Assembly: GCA_026708085.1 (NCBI GenBank)
Contig: JAPOVP010000147.1
Span: 1 to 42,169 of the forward strand
DNA: 42,169 nucleotides
DNA from: Caldilineaceae bacterium
Lineage (GTDB): Bacteria > Chloroflexota > Anaerolineae > Caldilineales > Caldilineaceae
Direction: 5' to 3'
The first letter of the stretch is position 1; the number at the start of each line of letters is the position of its first letter. Both the position numbers and the translations under genes were made by a program. Below are positions 17,036 through 24,428 of this stretch, piece after piece. The notes beneath the pieces are model-generated. The model searched no databases and had not been told where the DNA came from. It saw only the letters and a program-made list of their open reading frames with translations.

Positions 17036-17056
17036 CCACTGGCCACTGACCACTGC
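17036..17056 (+). repeat. Heptamer tandem array, 3 units
   Basis: CCACTGG, CCACTGA, CCACTGC, then CGTCCC and the ATG at 17063. There is no Shine-Dalgarno. A partial unit (TCTGA) precedes it. Confidence 0.93.
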
Positions 17057-17062
17057 CGTCCC

Positions 17063-18763
17063 ATGACACTCGACGAACAGATCGAAACCCTCCTTTCACA
17101 AGCCCCCGGTTTCTGGCATCTCGACGCCTGCGGCGTCACCCGCACCGAACGCCAGATCCCCGCCCTCCTGCACGGCACCGACCAGCCGCCCGCGGGCGAG
17201 CGTCTCCAACTCGTCCTCATCGGCGGCCTCTCCGGCACACAGGAAGACGCCGATGCCGCGCTCGCGGCCCTGCACTCATATCGCACCGCACCCGGCCTCT
17301 CCCAACGCTACGCCCTCAGCGCCGTCCCCTGCGCCAATCCCGACGGCCTCGCCCTCGGCGCCGCGCCCGAAAACGGCGCCGGCGGCAACCCCGGCGCCGC
17401 CTACCCGCCCCCCGGAGACAGTTACTACGACGCCAACCCGGAAGCGCACTACCTCTGGCGCTGGGTCAGCTTCCAGGCGCCCGACCTCGTCCTCGAAATC
17501 CGCACCGGCGAAGCCACGTCCTGGGAGGGCTCTGCCCTCTGCCTGGAGCTTCTGGAGCAGTTCCGTTCCGTACTGAACGCATCCGAGCTTCCCTCCGACA
17601 GCTCGCTGATGGGCGCGCTCTCCACCGGCGAACCCAACCTCCTCCCGCCCATTTTCGGCCTGCGCCTCACCTGCGCTGCCGCCGACCTCGAAGCCGAACT
17701 GGCCAAACTGTGGACCGTTCTCGCCCAGGTGCCCGACCACGCCCGCTCCCCCACCCGCAGCGCCATGCAGACCCGCGCCGCTCGCTCCCCCCTGGAAGCC
17801 GCCCGCATCCTCGCCGGCGTCTACGGCCACGAACTCGATCCCGTCATCTACACCCAGGGCGTCGCCGTCAGCGGACGCCTGCGCCTGGCCCAACTGGACG
17901 CGGAGTACGCCGATCCCTCGGCCGGCATCGCAGCCATGGTCGCGCCCTACATCTCCGGCGCCAAAGAGTGGTTCCCCGCCGGCGGCGACGGCGGCGCCAA
18001 CCTCGCCGGCCTCGTCTGGGCCGACGAGCTCGCCGCAACAACCGGAGACAACCGCTACGCCGACCTGCTCGTCCAAACCGCCGACCGCTACCGCACCACC
18101 CACGACAACGGCGTGCCCATCCCCTCCAACCCCAACTACCAGGTCGAAGACATGTTCTTCACCGCCGCCGTCCTCGGCCGCGCCTTCAAACTCACCGGCG
18201 ACGACGCCTACCTGGCCATCCTCACCCGCTTCCTCCTGGATGCCAACGTGCAGCAACCGGACGGTCTCTTCTGGCACGATCGCCGTACACCCTTCTACTG
18301 GGGCCGCGGCAACGGCTTCGCCGCCCTCAGCTACACCGAAACCCTGACCTACCTGCCCGACGACCACCCCGACCGCGCAGCCGTGCTCGCCATCCACCGC
18401 CGCCACCTCCAGGCCCTGCGCGGCTATCAACACCGCAGCGGCATGTGGCGCCAGGTCGTCAACGGCCCCGGCTCCTACCCCGAAATGACCGTCACCTGCA
18501 TGGTCGGCTACGCCCTCGCCCGCGGTCTGCGCCGCGGCTGGCTCGACGCCGGCTACACGGAAATGCTGACCCGCGCCTGGCAGGGCGTCGCCGCCCGCAT
18601 CGACGACCACGGCGGCCTCGTCGACGTCTGCACCGGCACCGGCGTCCAGCAAAGCACCCGCGACTACCTCGACCGCCCCGCCATCTTCGGCCCCGACGAA
18701 CGCGGCGGCGCCTTGTCTATTTGGTTCGTCACCGAAATGGAATCCTTTCTCCGGCAGCACTGA
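17063..18763 (+). CDS. Fusion: degenerate M14 carboxypeptidase-like domain + GH88/GH105 unsaturated glycuronyl hydrolase
   Basis: 566 residues in two parts. Residues 45-190 follow the M14 pattern (LQLVLIGGLSGTQEDADAAL, then SAVPCANPDGLALG and PDLVLEIRTGE), but the zinc HxxE pair expected in GGxHGxE is S-G-T-Q, so it is probably not a working peptidase. Residues about 275-566 are an (alpha/alpha)6 barrel of the GH88/GH105 type (GGDGGANLAGLVWADELAAT, NPNYQVEDMFFTAAVLGRAF, FYWGRGNGFAALSYTETLTY, then GMWRQVV); the Asp of the VEDM segment is the usual catalytic position. Such enzymes hydrate the 4,5-unsaturated uronic acids left by polysaccharide lyases. There is no signal peptide. Its last 50 codons are repeated in the scar at 20346. 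Confidence 0.82.
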   Translation: MTLDEQIETLLSQAPGFWHLDACGVTRTERQIPALLHGTDQPPAGERLQLVLIGGLSGTQEDADAALAALHSYRTAPGLSQRYALSAVPCANPDGLALGAAPENGAGGNPGAAYPPPGDSYYDANPEAHYLWRWVSFQAPDLVLEIRTGEATSWEGSALCLELLEQFRSVLNASELPSDSSLMGALSTGEPNLLPPIFGLRLTCAAADLEAELAKLWTVLAQVPDHARSPTRSAMQTRAARSPLEAARILAGVYGHELDPVIYTQGVAVSGRLRLAQLDAEYADPSAGIAAMVAPYISGAKEWFPAGGDGGANLAGLVWADELAATTGDNRYADLLVQTADRYRTTHDNGVPIPSNPNYQVEDMFFTAAVLGRAFKLTGDDAYLAILTRFLLDANVQQPDGLFWHDRRTPFYWGRGNGFAALSYTETLTYLPDDHPDRAAVLAIHRRHLQALRGYQHRSGMWRQVVNGPGSYPEMTVTCMVGYALARGLRRGWLDAGYTEMLTRAWQGVAARIDDHGGLVDVCTGTGVQQSTRDYLDRPAIFGPDERGGALSIWFVTEMESFLRQH

Positions 18764-18787
18764 TATCGCAAACGGAAACTCTAGTGA

Positions 18788-18801
18788 CCACTGACCACTG
18801 C
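18788..18801 (+). repeat. Heptamer tandem array, 2 units plus partial, ending in ACTGCAGT
   Basis: CCACTGA, CCACTGC preceded by a partial AGTGA; then AGTAAGGAGGTAGAT and the ATG. The paralogous spot at 20521 has one unit more. Confidence 0.9.
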
Positions 18802-18816
18802 AGTAAGGAGGTAGAT

Positions 18817-20220
18817 ATGGCAGATGAGGATTTGGGCCTGATGGCTCATTTGCTGCGTCGGGCAGGCTTCGGCGCCAGCCGCGAAGAGCTCGAGGCCTAC
18901 GCCGCAAAAGGCTACGACGAAGTCGTAGAAGATCTGGTGGACGAGGAGCGCTCCCCGCCGATCGACGAGGATATCATCAAGCGCTACTTTGGCGGTGAAG
19001 GACCGGAAATCCGCTCCGGCACCTGGATCTACCGCATGATCAACAGCCCGCGCCCGCTCGAAGAAAAGATGGCCCTCTTCTGGCATCACGTCTTCGCCAC
19101 CGGCTACGCCAAGGGCGAGCACGCCCTCGCCATGAGCGACCAGATTGATCTCTTCCGCCGCATCGGCATGAGCAACATTCGCGAGATTCTGCTTGAGCTC
19201 TCCATGAACCCGGCCATGATCAACTGGCTCGACAACAACGAGAATATCAAGGGCGAACCCAACGAGAACTACGGCCGCGAGCTGCTCGAACTCTTCTCAA
19301 TGGGCGTCGGCAACTACACCGAGGACGACATCAAGAACTGCGCCCTCGCCTTCACCGGCTGGACCTACGCGCAGCCCGTCCCCCTCTACCCCCACGGCTT
19401 CTACTCGCCCGAATTCCTGTTCCGCGAAGAGGACCACGACTACGGCGAGAAGACCTTCCTCGGCCACACCGGCAACTTCAACGGCGACGACATCATCGAC
19501 ATCATCGTCGAGCAGCCGGCCACCGCCCGCTTTATCTCCCGCCATCTCTACAACTTCTTCGTCGCCGACGAGCCCCAGGTCCCCTCCTGGAATGTAACGC
19601 CGCCCCAGGACCCGGAAGCCATCGAAATCCTCTCGGACGCCTTCATGGAGTCGAAAGGCGACATGCGCCATGTCCTGCGCACGCTCTTCAAGAGCGAATT
19701 CTTCAAGGCAGCCCGCTTCAAAAGGGTGAAAAGCCCCACCGAGCTGATCACCGGCGTCCTCAAGCTGGTCGGCACCAACCGCACGCCCACACCCGGCATG
19801 CCCCAATACCACCGCGCCGCCAAAGTGATGGGCCAGGAGCTCTTCAACCCGCCCACCGTCGAAGGCTGGCACACCGGCCAGGAGTGGATCGACGGCGGCA
19901 TGCTCACCGAACGCATCAACTTCGCCGTCGACGAAGTCGGCGACGCCAGCAAGCCGGGCATCCAGGCCCTCATCAAGCGCCTGCGCGCCGCCGGCGACAG
20001 CCTCACCCCCGAACAGTTCGTCGACACCTGTCTCGACCTCGCCGGGCCCGTGAACCTGGAAGACAAGACCCGCGCCGACCTCATAAGCTTCGCCCAAAGC
20101 GGCGGCGACCTCGTACTCTCCAGCAACGGCAGCACCAACGGCGAAACCGACGAAAGCACCGACCGCATCGTCCTGATGCTCCAACTCATCGTCGCCTCCC
20201 GCGAATACCAATTCGCCTGA
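18817..20220 (+). CDS. DUF1800 family protein, copy 1
   Basis: 467 residues. The family marks are present: HLLRRAGFGASREELEAYAA at the N-terminus, MALFWHHVFATG, NENYGRELLELFSMGVGNYT, FTGWTY, then LFNPPTVEGWHTGQEWIDGG and a C-terminal LMLQLIVASREYQFA. DUF1800 genes almost always sit next to DUF1501 genes, as here; their function is not established, though a role in a secreted or envelope-associated system has been suggested. No signal peptide is visible. The start is fixed by AAGGAGG 7 bp before ATG 18817; the frame is open far upstream only as a shadow of the hydrolase gene. It duplicates 20557-21960 at a constant 1740-bp offset. Confidence 0.93.
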   Translation: MADEDLGLMAHLLRRAGFGASREELEAYAAKGYDEVVEDLVDEERSPPIDEDIIKRYFGGEGPEIRSGTWIYRMINSPRPLEEKMALFWHHVFATGYAKGEHALAMSDQIDLFRRIGMSNIREILLELSMNPAMINWLDNNENIKGEPNENYGRELLELFSMGVGNYTEDDIKNCALAFTGWTYAQPVPLYPHGFYSPEFLFREEDHDYGEKTFLGHTGNFNGDDIIDIIVEQPATARFISRHLYNFFVADEPQVPSWNVTPPQDPEAIEILSDAFMESKGDMRHVLRTLFKSEFFKAARFKRVKSPTELITGVLKLVGTNRTPTPGMPQYHRAAKVMGQELFNPPTVEGWHTGQEWIDGGMLTERINFAVDEVGDASKPGIQALIKRLRAAGDSLTPEQFVDTCLDLAGPVNLEDKTRADLISFAQSGGDLVLSSNGSTNGETDESTDRIVLMLQLIVASREYQFA

Positions 20221-20273
20221 CCTGCAGCTTTTAGCAACACCATCCCGCATATCCAGCCGGAAGGTGTTCACTA

Positions 20274-20306
20274 AAAACTGAAAACTGCAGTCAAAAACTG
20301 CAGTTA
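20274..20306 (+). repeat. A-rich heptamer array (AAAACTG), copy 1
   Basis: AAAACTG, AAAACTG, CAGTC, AAAACTG, then CAGTTAAGCAAGGAAG before the start of the duplicated DUF1501 fragment. It ends in ACTGCAGTT like the CCACTGA arrays. Confidence 0.85.
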
Positions 20307-20321
20307 AGCAAGGAAGTAAAG

Positions 20322-20496
20322 ATGGTCGACCACACAAAAGACCCCGTCCTCGTCGACGTCTGCACCCGGCACCGGCGTCCAGCAAAGCACCCGCGACTAC
20401 CTCGACCGCCCCGCCATATTCGGCCCCGACGAACGCGGCGGCGCCCTATCACTCTGGTTCGTCACCGAAATGGAGACCTTTCTCCAAGAGAATTGA
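20322..20496 (+). pseudogene. Duplication scar: DUF1501 start fused to the GH105 gene end
   Basis: 20322-20350 equals the first codons of the DUF1501 gene at 22063 (MVDH.KDPVLV); from about 20346 the sequence switches to the last 150 bp of the GH105 gene (compare 18613-18763). The join lies in shared CTCGT. One extra C (TGCACCCGG against TGCACCGG) breaks the frame. It is not functional. Confidence 0.95.
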
Positions 20497-20520
20497 TATC
20501 GCAGTCGGGAATTTGAGTGG

Positions 20521-20541
20521 CCACTGATCACTGACCACTGC
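20521..20541 (+). repeat. Heptamer tandem array, 3 units, ending in ACTGCAGT
   Basis: CCACTGA, TCACTGA, CCACTGC followed by AGTCAGGAGGTAGAT and the ATG. It is the duplicate of 18788-18801 with one additional unit; this explains why the hydrolase-stop offset is 1733 and the gene offset 1740. Confidence 0.93.
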
Positions 20542-20556
20542 AGTCAGGAGGTAGAT

Positions 20557-21960
20557 ATGGCAGATGAGGATCTGGGCCTGATAGCTCATTTGCTGCGCCG
20601 GGCAGGCTTCGGCGCCAGCCGTGAGGAGCTCGAGGCCTACGCCGCAAAAGGGTACGACGAAGTCGTAGAAGATCTGGTGGACGAGGAGCGCTGCCCGCCG
20701 ATCGACGAGGATATCATCAAGCGCTACTTTGGCGGTCAATGGCCGGATTTCCAATCCGGCGCCTGGATCTACCGCATGCTCAACAGCCCGCGCCCGCTCG
20801 AAGAAAAGATGGCGCTCTTCTGTCATCACGTCTTCGCCACCGGCTTCGCCAAGGTCGCGCACGCCCTCGCCATGAACGACCAGATCGATCTTTTCCGCCG
20901 CATCGGCTTGAGCAACATACGCGAGATTCTGCTCGAGCTCTCCATGAACCCGGCCATGATCAACTGGCTCGACAACAATGAGAACATCAAGGGCGAGCCC
21001 AACGAGAACTACGGCCGCGAGCTGCTCGAACTCTTCTCAATGGGCGTGGGCAACTACACCGAGGACGACATCAAGAACTGCGCGCTCGCATTTACCGGCT
21101 GGACCTACGCGCAACCCGTCCCCCTCTACCCCCACGGCTACTACTCTCCCGAATTCCTGTTCCGCCCGGAGGACCACGACTACGGCGAGAAGACCTTCCT
21201 CGGCCACACCGGCAACTTCAACGGCGACGACATCATCGACATCATCGTCGAGCAGCCGGCCACCGCCCGCTTTATCTCCCGCCATCTCTACAACTTCTTC
21301 GTCGCCGACGAGCCCCAGGTCCCCTCCTGGAATGTAACGCCGCCCCAGGACCCGGAAGCCATCGAAATCCTCTCGGACGCCTTCATGGAGTCGAAAGGCG
21401 ACATGCGCCATGTCCTGCGCACGCTCTTCAAGAGCGACTTCTTCAAGGCGGCCTGCTTCAAAAGGGTGAAAAGCCCCGCCGAGCTGATCACCGGCGTCCT
21501 CAAGCTGGTCGGCACAAATCGCACGCCCACCCCCGGCATGCTCCGCTTCCACAGGGCCGCCCAAGTGATGGGCCAGGAGCTCTTCAACCCGCCTACCGTC
21601 GAAGGCTGGCACACCGGCCAGGAATGGATCGACGGCGGCATGCTCACCGAGCGCATCAACTTCGCCGTCAACGAAGTGAGCGACGCCGCCAAGCCGGGCA
21701 TCCAGGCCATCATCAAACGGCTGCGCGCCGCCGGCAACAGTCTCACCCCCGAACAGTTCGTCGACAGCTGTCTCGACCTCGCCGGCCCCGTGAACCTGGA
21801 AGAGAAGACCCGCGCCGACCTCATACGCTTCGCCCAAAGCGGCGGCAACCTCGTTTTCTCCAGCAACGGCAGCGCCAACGGCGAAACCGACGAAAGCACC
21901 GACCGCATCGTCCTGATGCTCCAACTGATCGTCGCCTCCCGCGAATACCAGTTCGCCTGA
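20557..21960 (+). CDS. DUF1800 family protein, copy 2
   Basis: 467 residues, same length as copy 1 and collinear throughout. Most differences cluster near the N-terminus (GGQWPDFQSGAWIYRMLNS against GGEGPEIRSGTWIYRMINS) and around RFHRAAQVMGQ. Bases 21169-21437 are identical to 19429-19697, including third codon positions. AGGAGG precedes the ATG. It lies 102 bp before the intact DUF1501 gene, so this copy occupies the ancestral operon position at the 3' side. Confidence 0.93.
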   Translation: MADEDLGLIAHLLRRAGFGASREELEAYAAKGYDEVVEDLVDEERCPPIDEDIIKRYFGGQWPDFQSGAWIYRMLNSPRPLEEKMALFCHHVFATGFAKVAHALAMNDQIDLFRRIGLSNIREILLELSMNPAMINWLDNNENIKGEPNENYGRELLELFSMGVGNYTEDDIKNCALAFTGWTYAQPVPLYPHGYYSPEFLFRPEDHDYGEKTFLGHTGNFNGDDIIDIIVEQPATARFISRHLYNFFVADEPQVPSWNVTPPQDPEAIEILSDAFMESKGDMRHVLRTLFKSDFFKAACFKRVKSPAELITGVLKLVGTNRTPTPGMLRFHRAAQVMGQELFNPPTVEGWHTGQEWIDGGMLTERINFAVNEVSDAAKPGIQAIIKRLRAAGNSLTPEQFVDSCLDLAGPVNLEEKTRADLIRFAQSGGNLVFSSNGSANGETDESTDRIVLMLQLIVASREYQFA

Positions 21961-22013
21961 CCTGCAGCTTTTAGCAACACCCTCCCGCCTAGACAGCCGG
22001 AAGGTGTTCACTG

Positions 22014-22041
22014 AAAACTAAAAACCAAAAACTTAAAACTG
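22014..22041 (+). repeat. A-rich heptamer array, 4 units
   Basis: AAAACTA, AAAACCA, AAAACTT, AAAACTG in register, then CAGTACAGAAAGGAAG and the DUF1501 ATG. It corresponds to 20274-20306 but has diverged in units. Confidence 0.88.
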
Positions 22042-22062
22042 CAGTACAGAAAGGAAGTAAAG

Positions 22063-23196
22063 ATGGTTGACCACAAAAAAGACCCCGTACTCGTTGTCGT
22101 ACAGCTCAGCGGCGGCAATGACTTCATGAACACCGTCGTCCCCTATACCGCCGGCATCTACTACGACTCCAGGCCGGTCGTAGGCCTCAAGGAGGACGAA
22201 GTCCTGCCCATCCACGATACCCTTGCCTGGAACCCGAACTGCGAGCCCCTGCAGCAAATGTATGAGGCCGGCGACATCGCAGTCGTGCAAGGCATCGGCT
22301 ACCCCAACTCCAACCGCTCCCACTTCCGCGCCATGGACATCTGGCACACCTGCGAACCGATCGAAATCGGCACCGAAGGCTGGGTCGGACGCATGATCCG
22401 CGAGCTCGACCCCGGCGGTCACAACGTCCTCACCGGCGTCAACGTCGGCCAGGGCCTGCCCAGAGCCATGGCCGTGCCCGGCGTGCCCGTCACCTCCTTC
22501 GCCGACCTCGACACCTACGGCCTGCTCACCGGCATCGACGAACCCCGCCGCCGCACCCAGGCCCTCGAAGTCTTCAAAGGTATGTACGGCCACGAAGTCG
22601 GCGCCGGCTACGTCATGGACTACCTCTCGCAGACCGGCCTCAACGTCATCCAGGGCACCGACGAGCTCAAGAAGGCCAAAGAAGGTTACAGCTCGACCGT
22701 GGAGTATGGCGACAGCGCCATCGCCAACAGCCTGCGCGACGTCGCCCGCGTCCATCTCGCCGGGCTCGGTACCCGCGTCTTCTACACCGCGCAAGGCGGC
22801 TATGACAACCATGCCAACGAGGTCCCCGACCATCCCAAGCTGCTCGCCGACCTCAGCACCGCCATCACCGCCTTCTTCGAGGACCTGCGCGCCCACGACG
22901 CCTCCTCCGAAGTCACCATGCTCGTCTTCACCGAGTTCGGCCGCCGCATCCGCGACAACGCCAGCGGCACCGACCACGGCTCCGGCGGTGGCGCCTTTAT
23001 CATCGGCGACCGCGTCCAAGGCGGCCTCTACGCCCAATACCCCTCCCTCGACCCCGCCCGCTGGGTCCACGGCGAGGACATGGAACACACCATCGACTTC
23101 CGCGGCGTCTACGGCACCGTACTCGAACAGTGGATGGGCATCGATCCCACCCAAATCGTCAACGGCCAGTTCGAACAGATCCATCCCTACAGCTAA
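22063..23196 (+). CDS. DUF1501 family protein
   Basis: 377 residues. The alkaline-phosphatase-like core of the family is visible: LVVVQLSGGNDFMNTVVPY, DIAVVQGIGYPNSNRSHF, VFYTAQGGYDNHANEVPDHP, then MLVFTEFGRRIRDNASGTDH and GSGGGAFIIG. D and H residues of GGYDNH and GTDHG are the likely metal ligands. Many DUF1501 proteins carry a Tat signal; this one begins directly with the first beta strand, so it appears cytoplasmic. It is paired with DUF1800 as usual. The biochemical role is unknown. AAGGAAG lies 7 bp before the start. Confidence 0.93.
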   Translation: MVDHKKDPVLVVVQLSGGNDFMNTVVPYTAGIYYDSRPVVGLKEDEVLPIHDTLAWNPNCEPLQQMYEAGDIAVVQGIGYPNSNRSHFRAMDIWHTCEPIEIGTEGWVGRMIRELDPGGHNVLTGVNVGQGLPRAMAVPGVPVTSFADLDTYGLLTGIDEPRRRTQALEVFKGMYGHEVGAGYVMDYLSQTGLNVIQGTDELKKAKEGYSSTVEYGDSAIANSLRDVARVHLAGLGTRVFYTAQGGYDNHANEVPDHPKLLADLSTAITAFFEDLRAHDASSEVTMLVFTEFGRRIRDNASGTDHGSGGGAFIIGDRVQGGLYAQYPSLDPARWVHGEDMEHTIDFRGVYGTVLEQWMGIDPTQIVNGQFEQIHPYS

Positions 23197-23234
23197 TGTC
23201 TCTCGGCAATTAGAGAGCACAATGAGGTTCACTT

Positions 23235-23262
23235 AAAACTAGAAACTAGCAACTAAAAACTC
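23235..23262 (+). repeat. A-rich heptamer array, 4 units, before the NHL gene
   Basis: AAAACTA, GAAACTA, GCAACTA, AAAACTC in 7-bp register, then AAAAGGAG and the GTG start. Confidence 0.85.
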
Positions 23263-23277
23263 AAAAGGAGTTCCACC

Positions 23278-24288
23278 GTGGGCAGACCATACGGTCTCTT
23301 ACGCGCCGGCTTTCCCTTCCACAAGACGCTGGGAATGCGGCGGCTGACCAACTATCCCATCGACCTCGCCTTCGGCAAGGAGGACCGCCTCTACATCCTC
23401 TGCCGCAGCGAGGGCACCGCGCTCATCCGCAAATACAGCACCGAGGACGCCGACCTCGGCTCTATCGCCGTCTACGGCGACGAGCCGGGCCAGGTCACCT
23501 GGCCGGTCACCATCCTCGCCGACGCCGACGAGAACCTCTACCTCACCGATGAGGCGCTCCACCGCGTCACCATCATCGACAGCGAGGGCGAGTTGATCGA
23601 CAGCTGGGGCGAAGAGGGCAGCGGGCCCGGCCAGCTCAACGGCCCCTCCGGCATGGCCTTCGACGCCGAGGGCAATCTCTACGTCGTCGATTCGCTCAAC
23701 CACCGCGTCCAGAAGTTCACCCGCGAGGGCGGCTTCCTCGGCGGGTGGGGCAGCTACGGCTGCGGCGAGGGCGAGTTCAACATGCCTTGGGGCATCGCCG
23801 TCGACGAGGTGGGCGACGTCTACGTGGCCGACTGGCGTAACGACCGCGTCCAGAAGTTCAGCGCTGACGGCGAATTCAAGATGGCCTTCGGGACCTCCGG
23901 CTGTGGCGACGGTGAGTTCAACCGCCCCAGCGGCGTCGACGTCGACCTCCACGGCGACATCTACGTCGTTGACCGCGGCAACAACCGCGTCCAACTCTTC
24001 AACGAAGAGGGCCGCTACGTGCAGCAGTTCATCGGCGAAGCCACCCTCTCCAAGGTGGCCATCTCCTACATGATGACCAACGCCTACCCCAACCGCCTGC
24101 GCGACATGGCCAAGCTCGAAATCCAGAAGCTCCTGCGCTGGCCGCAGTCCGTCGTCGTCAGCGAGGACGGCCTCATGTACGTGCCCGACACCGGCTCCTA
24201 CCGCGTCCAGGTCTACAGAAAGGAGGCCGTCGAGCTCAACGAGCTCCAATTCGCGCCCCCCCGCCGCGCACCGGCCCTGAACATATAG
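23278..24288 (+). CDS. NHL-repeat beta-propeller protein
   Basis: 336 residues forming six NHL blades. Blade motifs are PIDLAFGKEDRLYILC, PVTILADADENLYLTD, PSGMAFDAEGNLYVVD, PWGIAVDEVGDVYVAD, PSGVDVDLHGDIYVVD and PQSVVVSEDGLMYVPD, each followed by an RVQ(K/L/V)F-type strand. Such propellers act as binding scaffolds or, in some cases, lyases or lactonases; nothing here decides it. There is no signal peptide. It is translated from GTG with AAGGAG 7 bp upstream. It is the last gene of the DUF1800-DUF1501 cluster and is likely co-transcribed (81 bp gap). Confidence 0.93.
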   Translation: MGRPYGLLRAGFPFHKTLGMRRLTNYPIDLAFGKEDRLYILCRSEGTALIRKYSTEDADLGSIAVYGDEPGQVTWPVTILADADENLYLTDEALHRVTIIDSEGELIDSWGEEGSGPGQLNGPSGMAFDAEGNLYVVDSLNHRVQKFTREGGFLGGWGSYGCGEGEFNMPWGIAVDEVGDVYVADWRNDRVQKFSADGEFKMAFGTSGCGDGEFNRPSGVDVDLHGDIYVVDRGNNRVQLFNEEGRYVQQFIGEATLSKVAISYMMTNAYPNRLRDMAKLEIQKLLRWPQSVVVSEDGLMYVPDTGSYRVQVYRKEAVELNELQFAPPRRAPALNI

Positions 24289-24379
24289 CCCCCAACAAAC
24301 TCCGCAGCCACACGCAATTCGCTGCCGCACAGTCTAACCGCGCCCGCAACAAGGCCGATCAACCCGATTCCCCCTCTGA

Positions 24380-24407
24380 CCACTAACCACTAACCACTGA
24401 CTACTGC
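24380..24407 (+). repeat. Heptamer tandem array, 4 units
   Basis: CCACTAA, CCACTAA, CCACTGA, CTACTGC, then CGTTCCGCAGTTCCGCAGCCT (with hyphen-free 10-bp duplication GTTCCGCA) before the ATG at 24429. There is no Shine-Dalgarno. Confidence 0.92.
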
Positions 24408-24428
24408 CGTTCCGCAGTTCCGCAGCCT

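Noticed and set aside
17710..18816. Long + strand extension in front of the first DUF1800 gene (836-residue frame)
   Set aside because: The first 369 residues are an Arg/Pro-rich shadow of the hydrolase gene. AAGGAGG before ATG 18817 and the equal length of copy 2 fix the true start.
17276..18907. 543-residue open frame on the minus strand
   Set aside because: It mirrors the GH105 fusion gene; C-ending codon bias opens antisense frames. The product is a low-complexity mix of V, A, G, D and E with no motif.
18817..21960. The two DUF1800 copies as an assembly artefact
   Set aside because: They differ by many substitutions, a different array length and a frameshifted junction, which an artefact would not create.
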